A program made the position numbers and the translations under genes. 64,000 bases of DNA, taken from the NCBI GenBank assembly GCA_037479115.1, contig JBBFLK010000013.1, forward strand, positions 24,919 to 88,918. The letters run 5' to 3'. Source of the DNA: Anaerohalosphaeraceae bacterium (GTDB lineage Bacteria; Planctomycetota; Phycisphaerae; Sedimentisphaerales; Anaerohalosphaeraceae). The notes beneath the pieces are model-generated. The model was not told the origin of the DNA, did not search any database, and worked only from the letters and a program-made list of their open reading frames with translations. Positions 27,336-34,445 of this stretch are shown piece after piece (positions within the stretch are counted from its first letter, which is position 1; every line of letters begins with the position of its first letter).

Positions 27336-28385
27336 ATGCGATTGTCCAGACGGGATTTTCTCAAAATCGCCGGTGCAGCAGGCATCACTTCGGTTCTCCC
27401 ATTGGACCTCATCCAAAAAGCAATGGCCGGTAACGGAGACCCTCGTGTCATCTGGCTTCAGGGACAAAGCTGCAGCGGCTGCAGCGTTTCGCTGCTGAAC
27501 AGCGTAAAAACCACTACGATCGATGATATTCTTCTGAATAAAATCAATCTTGGATACCATTCCACCCTTATCGCAGCTGCTGGAGACTTGGCCATAAAAG
27601 GCGCCTTGGGGCCGCATCCAAACCTGACGGAACTGGCCGCATTTGAAAATCAGTGGCTGATGGAAGGCCCTGACCTGAAATTCGACCTGGATAAAGATGG
27701 ACGGGTCAATCTGATTGATTTCAATGCCCTATGTAAACAAGGATATATTCTGGTTGTGGAAGGTTCCATTCCTGCAGAAGACGCCGCTTGTCCCGTAAAA
27801 TTCTGTGACATCGGCGGTCATCTTTCTATGGAGGAGGCATTCAGCATCCTCAGCCAAAAAGCCGACAGAATCATCGCCCTCGGAACCTGTGCCTGCTATG
27901 GCGGCATCCCTCAGGCAGTTCCAAATCCCACAGGGGCCAAAGGCGTATCGGACAAACTGATTGAGCTGGGATACAGCAAACCCCTCATCAACATTCCCGG
28001 CTGTCCGGCACATCCGGACTGGTTTGTGCTGACACTCCTGAAAGTACTGGCCGGTCAAACAGTGACCCTCGACAGCAAAGGCCGTCCGGCGGATTTGTTC
28101 GGAGATTCCAGCAGCCAGAGAGTCCATGCAAAATGCCTGTTCCATCCCTCCCGCTGGCCCGGTTCAGCACCGCCGCAGGCCGCAACTCTCGGAGATTACG
28201 GCTGCCTTGAATCCCTCGGCTGCAAGGGCAAAAACACCTGGTCAAACTGCCCTGTTCTGAAATGGAACAGCGGCGGCCCCGGCCAAAACGGCGTGAATTG
28301 GTGTGTCGAAGCTCGGTCTCCGTGCTGCGGGTGCGTGGAACCGGATTTTCCGGATGGAAAGACCCCCTTTATTACGGGCTCCTGA
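27336..28385 (+). CDS. hyaA: [NiFe] hydrogenase small subunit with dockerin-like insertion
   Basis: A 349-residue Tat substrate (SRRDFLKIAGAAG at residues 4-16), so active outside the cytoplasm. Cluster ligands: proximal C46, C49 (CSGC), C185, C223; distal H264, C267, C290, C296; medial C305, C323, and the PCCGC cysteines (330-333). Where [3Fe-4S] enzymes have a proline (NWP), this has NWC, which predicts three [4Fe-4S] clusters. Residues about 90-134 form an insertion with a complete dockerin calcium loop, D117 to D128, between AAAGDLAIKG and YILVVEGSIP, which are adjacent in ordinary small subunits. There is no C-terminal membrane anchor. Start 27336 is taken because the Tat motif follows; the frame is open further upstream. 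Confidence 0.95.
   Translation: MRLSRRDFLKIAGAAGITSVLPLDLIQKAMAGNGDPRVIWLQGQSCSGCSVSLLNSVKTTTIDDILLNKINLGYHSTLIAAAGDLAIKGALGPHPNLTELAAFENQWLMEGPDLKFDLDKDGRVNLIDFNALCKQGYILVVEGSIPAEDAACPVKFCDIGGHLSMEEAFSILSQKADRIIALGTCACYGGIPQAVPNPTGAKGVSDKLIELGYSKPLINIPGCPAHPDWFVLTLLKVLAGQTVTLDSKGRPADLFGDSSSQRVHAKCLFHPSRWPGSAPPQAATLGDYGCLESLGCKGKNTWSNCPVLKWNSGGPGQNGVNWCVEARSPCCGCVEPDFPDGKTPFITGS
27603..27740 (+). other. Dockerin/EF-hand-like insertion in the hydrogenase small subunit
   Basis: Codons about 90-135 of the small subunit gene. The part LAAFENQWLMEGPDLKFDLD runs straight into a loop with D117, D119, D121, G122, N125 and D128, all canonical positions 1, 3, 5, 6, 9 and 12 of a dockerin calcium loop, then F129. 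The preceding QWL resembles the helix end before the second half of a dockerin. Confidence 0.75.
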
Positions 28386-28440
28386 ATGCCGGAAAAAACA
28401 TCTGAGTAAATCAGACTCAGCAGACATGAGGAGATGAAAA

Positions 28441-29940
28441 ATGGCAACAACCTTTACAATAGACCCTATTACACGGATTGAAGGGCATTTGAAAATTGAA
28501 GTGACGGTGGATACCGTTGATAACCAACTGCAGGTTGTGGACGCCAGAAGCTGCGGAGTCATGTTCCGGGGTTTTGAAAAAATCCTTATCAATCATGATG
28601 CATTTGATGCTCCGATTATTTCCCAGCGAATCTGCGGCGTCTGCCCCGTTTCCCATGCCATGGCAAGCTGTCTGTCGCTCGAAAATGCTTTTGGAGCGAC
28701 TCCGCCGGCCAATGGACGCATCCTGAGAAACCTCGTACTGGGTGCCAACTATATTCAGTCGCACATCCTGCATTTTTATCATCTGGCCGCCCTGGATTAT
28801 ATCAATACTCAGAGCATTCTGGACATGGCCCCGTGGGCTCCAAGATTTACCACACCGGACATGCTCTCCGGTGCTCCGGCGGAAACATTTGTCAGCCATT
28901 ATGTCCAAGCCCTCACCATCCGCAGAAAGGCGCACCAAATGGGAGCCCTGTTCGGGGGCAAACTGCCGCATCTGGCCAGTTTCATGCCGGGCGGATGCCT
29001 GGATGTGGCCTCTACAGAGAAAATAGCGGCCTTTCGCGCTTTGCTGGATGAAATCAAACAATTTATTGATACGGTCTTTGTTCCGGACACACAGGCCTTA
29101 AAAGACCTCTTTCCTCAATATTCGCAAATCGGCCTCGGATGCGGAAAACTGCTCGCCTACGGCGTTTTTGACCTGAACGAGGCAGGCACTTCAAAGCTGC
29201 TGGCTCGGGGCAGATACGACGGAACCTCTGTGGAACCGCTGGACCCGGCTGTGATTACCGAAGACGTCAAATATTCCTGGTTCAGCAGTCCCAGCGGTCT
29301 GAATCCTTCCGTTGGAGAAACCGAAGCCGACCGCTACAAAGAAGGAGCTTACTCCTGGACCAAAGCTCCCCGCTACAATGGACAGGTCTATGAATTGGGG
29401 CCGCTGGCCAGAATGTGGGTAAACGGAGATTACCGAAACGGAATTTCCGCTATGGACCGTCTGATGGCCCGAGCCCTCGAAGCCCAAAAAATTGCGTATG
29501 CCATGGACAGTGCCGATCATACCTCGGGCTGGCTCAATGAACTTTCTGTGGGAGCTCCCTCCTACACAAAACCGGTCATCCCGACTGCCCCGGCCCTGCT
29601 GAACGGAATCGGTCTGACCGAAGCTCCGCGCGGCGCTTTAGGGCACTGGTCCACCATCAATCCGTATATCCCGGCCGGAAGCAGCACCGCAAAAGGGAAA
29701 ATTCTGCGGTATCAGGTAATTACCCCGACCTCCTGGAACGCTTCTCCGCGGGATGACCAAAACCAGCCCGGCCCTCTTGAACAGGCATTAATCGGAACGC
29801 CGGTGGCGGACATCTCCCAACCGGTAGAAATTTTGCGGGTGATTCATTCCTTCGACCCCTGTCTGGCCTGTTCGGTACATCTGCTTCGTCCGGACCGGAA
29901 GAAGCCCCAAACCGTTGTTCAGACGGGTTGCTGCCTATAA
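28441..29940 (+). CDS. hyaB: [NiFe] hydrogenase large subunit
   Basis: A 499-residue catalytic subunit of a group 1-like uptake hydrogenase. L1 motif R63-ICGVC-P with C65 and C68 and H72, and L2 motif DPCLACSVH with C474, C477 and H480, give the four Ni ligands. Cysteine, not selenocysteine, is encoded at both L2 positions. The 19 residues after H480 (ending QTGCCL) are the expected propeptide removed by the maturation protease. It begins 55 bases after the small subunit with GAGGAG in front. It has no signal of its own and should be exported with the Tat-bearing small subunit. Confidence 0.96.
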   Translation: MATTFTIDPITRIEGHLKIEVTVDTVDNQLQVVDARSCGVMFRGFEKILINHDAFDAPIISQRICGVCPVSHAMASCLSLENAFGATPPANGRILRNLVLGANYIQSHILHFYHLAALDYINTQSILDMAPWAPRFTTPDMLSGAPAETFVSHYVQALTIRRKAHQMGALFGGKLPHLASFMPGGCLDVASTEKIAAFRALLDEIKQFIDTVFVPDTQALKDLFPQYSQIGLGCGKLLAYGVFDLNEAGTSKLLARGRYDGTSVEPLDPAVITEDVKYSWFSSPSGLNPSVGETEADRYKEGAYSWTKAPRYNGQVYELGPLARMWVNGDYRNGISAMDRLMARALEAQKIAYAMDSADHTSGWLNELSVGAPSYTKPVIPTAPALLNGIGLTEAPRGALGHWSTINPYIPAGSSTAKGKILRYQVITPTSWNASPRDDQNQPGPLEQALIGTPVADISQPVEILRVIHSFDPCLACSVHLLRPDRKKPQTVVQTGCCL

Positions 29941-29944
29941 CAGA

Positions 29945-30409
29945 ATGCCGGAAAAACCCCGAACATTAATTTTGGGCATCGGCAACATCCTTCTCGGGGA
30001 CGAAGGAATCGGAGTCCGGGTCATTGAACATCTGCGAAATCTTTCTCTGCCGGATTCTGTGGACATCCTGGACGGCGGCACGTCCGGCGCAGACCTGCTT
30101 GATACCTTGTGCAGCTATGAACGGGTCATTCTGATAGATGCAATCAATGGAAACTATCCACCGGGGACTATCGTGCAGATGACTCCGGACGAACTGCTGC
30201 CGCCGAACCCCTCTGCTTTATCGCTTCACGATTTAGACCTGCCGCAGACTCTGGCGATGGCAAAAATGCTGGGACAAGCGCCGAAAGACATAATCATTAT
30301 AGGAATTCAGCCTGAAATAATTGCCTGCACAATGGAACTCAGCCCCCGGCTGAAACGCTTACTGCCCGAAATCACCAAGCTCGTCTTGTCGCTGCTCAAT
30401 TCGTTCTGA
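29945..30409 (+). CDS. hyaD: Hydrogenase maturation protease (HyaD/HybD family)
   Basis: A 154-residue endopeptidase that clips the large-subunit C-terminus after nickel insertion. LILGIGNILLGDEGIGV carries Glu20; D65 in VILIDAI and H95 in LSLHDLDLPQTL complete the nickel-sensing triad equivalent to HybD Glu16/Asp62/His93. It starts four bases after the large subunit stop and is the last gene of the operon. No hypA-F genes and no cytochrome partner are nearby; they must be encoded elsewhere. Confidence 0.94.
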   Translation: MPEKPRTLILGIGNILLGDEGIGVRVIEHLRNLSLPDSVDILDGGTSGADLLDTLCSYERVILIDAINGNYPPGTIVQMTPDELLPPNPSALSLHDLDLPQTLAMAKMLGQAPKDIIIIGIQPEIIACTMELSPRLKRLLPEITKLVLSLLNSF

Positions 30410-30436
30410 CAATTCTGCAGAAACCGTTGTTGATAT

Positions 30437-31264
30437 TCAATAAATCTGCGGAACGAAATTTTGGTCTGTAATCGGCGGTCTCACGTAGCCCTTGTCTTTC
30501 TGTCGAGGCGGCAGTTTAATCGGCGGCGGTGTCAGGTCCTTATACGGAATCATGCTCAGAAGGTGGGCAATGCAGTTCAATCGGGCTCGACGCTTATCGT
30601 CCGCCTCCACCACATACCACGGCGCCTGTTTGATATCCGTATGAGCAAACATTTCATCTTTGGCCTTTGAATATTCGACCCAGCGGGCCCGCGACTCCAA
30701 ATCCATCGGGCTCAGTTTCCAGCGTTTGGTCGGGTCTTCCAGACGGGCCTGAAAACGACGCTCCTGCTCTTCATCGCTGACGGAAAACCAATATTTAATC
30801 AGAATAATCCCTGAGCGAATCAGCATCCGCTCAAATTCCGGACAGGAACGCAAAAACTCGCGATATTCCTCCTCCGTGCAGAATCCCATCACCCGCTCTA
30901 CCCCGGCTCGATTGTACCAGCTGCGGTCAAATAGGACCATTTCACCCGCCGACGGCAAATGGGCGACATACCGCTGAAAGTACCATTGCGTCTTCTCTTT
31001 CTCTGTGGGTGTCCCCAGAGCCACCACCCGGCAGATGCGGGGATTGAGCTTTTGCGTGATTCGTTTGATAACCCCTCCCTTGCCGGCGGCATCCCGTCCT
31101 TCAAAAATGACAACAACCTTCAGGCCTTTGTGCTTAATCCACTCCTGAAGTTTGACAAGCTCGATTTGAAGTTTTTCCAGTTCCTTCTCGTAAAATTTCT
31201 TGTCAAGCTTTTCCGGTTTCTCGGAAGCAGATTTTTCCCCCTTCTTTTTCTTTGCCTTACCCAT
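30437..31264 (-). CDS. ppk2: Polyphosphate kinase 2
   Basis: A 275-residue PPK2-family enzyme that transfers phosphate between polyphosphate and nucleoside phosphates. Walker A is GRDAAGKGG at residues 56-64, Walker B is FDRSWYNRAGVE, and IIKYWFSVSDEEQ-like and RWKLSPMDLESR lid motifs are present. A Lys/Glu-rich tail of about 20 residues opens the protein. AGGAG lies six bases before the ATG. Whether it prefers GDP, ADP or AMP is not decidable here. It converges on the hydrogenase operon. Confidence 0.94.
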   Translation of the reverse strand: MGKAKKKKGEKSASEKPEKLDKKFYEKELEKLQIELVKLQEWIKHKGLKVVVIFEGRDAAGKGGVIKRITQKLNPRICRVVALGTPTEKEKTQWYFQRYVAHLPSAGEMVLFDRSWYNRAGVERVMGFCTEEEYREFLRSCPEFERMLIRSGIILIKYWFSVSDEEQERRFQARLEDPTKRWKLSPMDLESRARWVEYSKAKDEMFAHTDIKQAPWYVVEADDKRRARLNCIAHLLSMIPYKDLTPPPIKLPPRQKDKGYVRPPITDQNFVPQIY

Positions 31265-31343
31265 CGGTTTCTCCTGTAAAAAACAAGGGCTATTACAGGA
31301 CGTACTGCATCTTCTTCATCCTCTCCTTACCGGTTGTTATCGT

Positions 31344-32249
31344 CTATCTTTTTCGCAAGGTTAACAGGGTGATTTCAGGCGGACAAAAAAACCTGACCGC
31401 AATTCCGGAAACTCCTATTCCTCTGGAGGTATAGCCGACTAATCTGCCTTTTTTCCATAAGCCCTTTGCAAAACGTCTGCTGACCGATGAACAGGTCACG
31501 GGCGGGAAGCCGTTCGGCAGGCAGACTTGTCCGCCGTGAGTATGTCCGCAAAGGCATAAATCAAACAAATATTCATCCGTTTTGTTCACAATTTCCGGAG
31601 AATGCGACAAGAGAATCGAAAAACAATTCTGAGGAATTCCGGCTGAAGCGGCCTCTAAATCATCCCCTTTGTAATAATGACAGTCATCCACACCAGCCAA
31701 ATAAACGCATTGAGCGTCTCTTTCCAGGCGGCAATTCTCGTTAACGAGCATCCGAACCCCCCATTTTTCGAGGATGCAGCCCATTTCGTACCGGTCGTGA
31801 TTGCCCAAAACGCCGTAAACAGGCACACGCTTCAAAAGCGGCTCGGCAATCTTGTGCATCTGCTCAACCGCTTTTTCCGTCAGGTCATAATGAAAGGCAC
31901 AATCCCCGCCCAGCACGGCAATATCAAAATCAAGCGGCTCTACAGCCTTTATCAAGGCCTCCGGCAGCCCTTCGAGAGGTTCGATGTGAAAATCCGACAG
32001 CCACAGAACCCGCAGCCCGTCAAACGCCTCCGGCAGACGTTCAAAAGCAATTTCGACCCTCTCAATCCGCAAATCGAAAAGATTCTGAAAGCCGATTTTA
32101 TAAAGGCCGGATAGTTGAAGTCCTTTTTCTACAAGACGTTCCAGCCGCTCCATATCCTCCCAAGTTAAACCGGCAAATCCGGGCCGGCGAAGTTTATACT
32201 TTCCCGTCTTCTGCTCTATTTCCATTCGGTTTTTTGATATCGGTCCCAT
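31344..32249 (-). CDS. Calcineurin-like metallophosphoesterase
   Basis: A 301-residue dinuclear metal phosphoesterase. Metal motifs in order: LSDFH (Asp86, His88), GGDCAFH, GNHDRYE, LLSHSP and CGHTHGGQ. The pattern is that of the YaeI/YkuE-type subgroup that hydrolyses phospholipid headgroups such as UDP-diacylglucosamine relatives, but no signal peptide is evident and the substrate is uncertain. AGGA precedes the ATG by seven bases. It stands alone between ppk2 and the divergent GntR operon. Confidence 0.88.
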   Translation of the reverse strand: MGPISKNRMEIEQKTGKYKLRRPGFAGLTWEDMERLERLVEKGLQLSGLYKIGFQNLFDLRIERVEIAFERLPEAFDGLRVLWLSDFHIEPLEGLPEALIKAVEPLDFDIAVLGGDCAFHYDLTEKAVEQMHKIAEPLLKRVPVYGVLGNHDRYEMGCILEKWGVRMLVNENCRLERDAQCVYLAGVDDCHYYKGDDLEAASAGIPQNCFSILLSHSPEIVNKTDEYLFDLCLCGHTHGGQVCLPNGFPPVTCSSVSRRFAKGLWKKGRLVGYTSRGIGVSGIAVRFFCPPEITLLTLRKR

Positions 32250-32332
32250 AGGTTTCCTGTAGTCAAAAGAGAGTATAACTATCTCAATAACAAACAGTTA
32301 GAGTATTGTCATAATCTTTTTTAAAAAATTAT

Positions 32333-32338
32333 TTGACA
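32333..32338 (+). promoter_or_regulatory. -35 box (TTGACA) of the GntR-ABC operon
   Basis: A consensus TTGACA. TATTAA (32353-32358) or TAATAC (32356-32361) downstream can act as the -10 with a 14-17 base spacer; both lie inside the palindromic operator, so regulator binding would block polymerase. Confidence 0.5.
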
Positions 32339-32348
32339 GATGACGAAA

Positions 32349-32373
32349 ATTGTATTAATACGATTAATACAAT
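32349..32373. promoter_or_regulatory. Perfect palindromic operator upstream of the YtrA-type regulator
   Basis: Arms of 11 bases (ATTGTATTAAT and ATTAATACAAT) around a three-base centre ACG, without a mismatch. It overlaps the -10 region and ends 26 bases before the regulator's ATG. This is the expected layout for an autoregulating GntR dimer. Confidence 0.75.
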
Positions 32374-32398
32374 ATGTCTCATTTGAGAGGATTTCTTC

Positions 32399-32809
32399 AT
32401 GGCCCTTTGGGTTCAAATCTCGCCTGGTTCGAAAGACCCTCTTTATGTGCAGATTGCCTCTCAAATCAGCCGGGCGATTGCTCTGGGGCATCTTCGGCCG
32501 GGCGATAAACTGCCGCCCGTGCGGAAACTGGCCGAAGAGCTGGTTATCAACCCCAATACCGTCGCACGGGCTTACCTCGAGCTGGAGCAGCAGGGATTTG
32601 TCGCCTCCAAAACCGGCTCGGGCACCTTTGTCCTCGACCCCGCCCTTCAGGACGATAAAGACCTTGCTCAACTGAATCTGCTCGGCCAGCGCATCGATAC
32701 GCTTATTGCTCAGGGCCTAAATCTCGGGCTGACACCGCAGAAGCTCATCGAATTTTTTGAAGACCGAGTCCGCCGTTTTCTGTCTGAACAAAATAAAAGG
32801 AGCTCCTAA
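32399..32809 (+). CDS. GntR-family regulator, YtrA subfamily
   Basis: A 136-residue one-domain regulator. The N-terminal winged helix has DPLYVQIASQISRAIALG, LRPGDKLPPVRKLAEEL and NPNTVARAYLELEQQG, with GSGTFV closing the wing; the short C-terminal part is helical and lacks a ligand domain, as in YtrA. Such proteins repress the ABC transporter operon they head. A perfect 25-base palindrome sits on its promoter. GAGAGG precedes the ATG, and its stop is two bases before the ATPase gene. Confidence 0.92.
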   Translation: MALWVQISPGSKDPLYVQIASQISRAIALGHLRPGDKLPPVRKLAEELVINPNTVARAYLELEQQGFVASKTGSGTFVLDPALQDDKDLAQLNLLGQRIDTLIAQGLNLGLTPQKLIEFFEDRVRRFLSEQNKRSS

Positions 32810-32811
32810 CG

Positions 32812-33735
32812 ATGAACGATTTTGTCCTGCAGACCTTTCAGCTAACCAAATATTATCACAAGACCCCTGCGCTGGACCATCTGAATCTGAGTATTCCCAA
32901 AGGATGCGTTTACGGGCTGCTCGGCCGAAACGGTTCCGGCAAAACCACGGCGATTAAACTGATTCTCGGGCTGCTTACGCCCACCGCCGGCCGTGCCGAA
33001 GTATTCGGGCATCCCTCCGACAATCTGCCGCCGTCTCTGCGAAGCCGCATCGGCTACATTACCGAAGGCCATCACCTTGAACGATGGATGACCATTCGAG
33101 AACTCGAACAGTTTCAGAAGGCCTTTTATCCCAACCAATGGGACCCCAAGTTTTTTGCGGAAATGCTCGATTATTTTGAATTATCCCCGAAACGCAAAAT
33201 CAAATCGCTTTCCAACGGCCAGCTGGCTCAGGTCAATCTGGCCCTCACGCTGGCCGCCAATCCGGAGCTGCTGATTATGGACGACCCGACGCTCGGCCTG
33301 GATACGGCGGTCCGCCGGCAGTTTCTGGAGGGAATGGTCCATCTGATTCAAAAGGAAGGACGCACCATTCTTTTTTCCAGCCATATCCTCAGCGATGTGG
33401 AGCGGGTGGCCGACCGTATCGCCGTCATTGACAAAGGCGTTCTTCGGGCCGACTGCACCCTCGAAGAGTTTCGCATGCAGATTCGAAAATATCTCTTTGA
33501 ATTTCCGCAGCCGAATATCCCCGTCGATACGCTGCCGGGTCTGATTTATTCCAAGCAGAATCAGCAGATACTCGAAGCCACCGTCGTCAAAATCCCCGAA
33601 GAGACGATTTATGAATGGGCCCGCCGGCATCAGGCCGCCGTTGAACCCATTTCAATGACCCTCGAGGACCAGTTCATCGAGTTTACCGGCCCCAAACAAG
33701 CCCGAAAACTTTTCAGCTGGGAGATGTCTGTATGA
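32812..33735 (+). CDS. ABC transporter ATP-binding protein
   Basis: A 307-residue ATPase. Walker A GRNGSGKTT, signature LSNGQLAQ (a variant of LSGGQ), Walker B ELLIMDDPTLGLD and switch FSSHILSD are all present, followed by a C-terminal extension of about 85 residues common in export-type ATPases. It couples with the permease encoded next, whose start overlaps its stop by four bases. The preceding AAAGGAGC serves as its ribosome binding site. Confidence 0.94.
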   Translation: MNDFVLQTFQLTKYYHKTPALDHLNLSIPKGCVYGLLGRNGSGKTTAIKLILGLLTPTAGRAEVFGHPSDNLPPSLRSRIGYITEGHHLERWMTIRELEQFQKAFYPNQWDPKFFAEMLDYFELSPKRKIKSLSNGQLAQVNLALTLAANPELLIMDDPTLGLDTAVRRQFLEGMVHLIQKEGRTILFSSHILSDVERVADRIAVIDKGVLRADCTLEEFRMQIRKYLFEFPQPNIPVDTLPGLIYSKQNQQILEATVVKIPEETIYEWARRHQAAVEPISMTLEDQFIEFTGPKQARKLFSWEMSV

Positions 33736-34427
33736 AATACCTTGCCCTCCTGCGTAAAGAAATCCGCGAATGCCTGCCCTGGGCCATGACTGCTGCGGGA
33801 ATCCTATTTATCTTCGGTTTTTACAAAACAGTTTCTCCTGATCTTCGGCAAGTCTACCTGATAAGTTGGGACGAAAACCCCGGTTCGTTTATTAAAAATG
33901 ATAACGCATTTTTTACAGACACTTCTGTCAGAGATGTAGGTCCCTTGCTGCTTGCGGTCAGTTACGGATTGGGAATTGCTTTGGCCGTAAGGCAATTTTG
34001 GTTTGCCCACTTTACAAAGACATGGCCGTTTCTGCTGCATCGCAGCATATCTCGCTTCAAGCTGCTGTGGGTCAAAATCACCGCAGCCGTCTTCTTTTTA
34101 TTTGTCCCGATTCTGGGCATCTGGACTTTGCTCTTTCTTTATGCTTGTTTTGTAAGGGACTTTCCCCCGCCGCCGACTTTCCGAATCTGGCTGGAAGGAT
34201 TGTTTTTTATTACCCTGGGTGCAGTGCTCTATCTGGCCGCAGCAGTAAGTTTTATGCTGCCGACTCGTTGGTACACGACACGATTCTTTCCTGTCCTGTT
34301 TGCTTTTCTCGGCATTAATCTTGCCTTTTCTCCTCTTCCGCTGCCGTATCTTTTTTTATTCATCGCAATTCTTTGTTTATACTTGGGAACGATGCTGTTT
34401 GCTGAATTCAAATACCGAGTATTCTAA
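33732..34427 (+). CDS. ABC transporter permease subunit
   Basis: A 231-residue protein with about six membrane helices, including LPWAMTAAGILFIFGFY, VGPLLLAVSYGLGIALAV and ITAAVFFLFVPILGIWTLLFLYACF in part. It fits the ABC-2-like permeases associated with YtrA regulators. The start overlaps the ATPase stop (ATGA). Substrate unknown; systems of this type often respond to cell-envelope stress. Confidence 0.8.
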   Translation: MKYLALLRKEIRECLPWAMTAAGILFIFGFYKTVSPDLRQVYLISWDENPGSFIKNDNAFFTDTSVRDVGPLLLAVSYGLGIALAVRQFWFAHFTKTWPFLLHRSISRFKLLWVKITAAVFFLFVPILGIWTLLFLYACFVRDFPPPPTFRIWLEGLFFITLGAVLYLAAAVSFMLPTRWYTTRFFPVLFAFLGINLAFSPLPLPYLFLFIAILCLYLGTMLFAEFKYRVF

Positions 34428-34445
34428 TCAGAAGGAGGAAACACG

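Noticed and set aside
29860..29890. Selenocysteine in the hydrogenase large subunit (NiFeSe type)
   Set aside because: Although the small subunit resembles the NiFeSe type at the medial cluster, both L2 positions are TGT/TGC cysteine codons, with no in-frame TGA.
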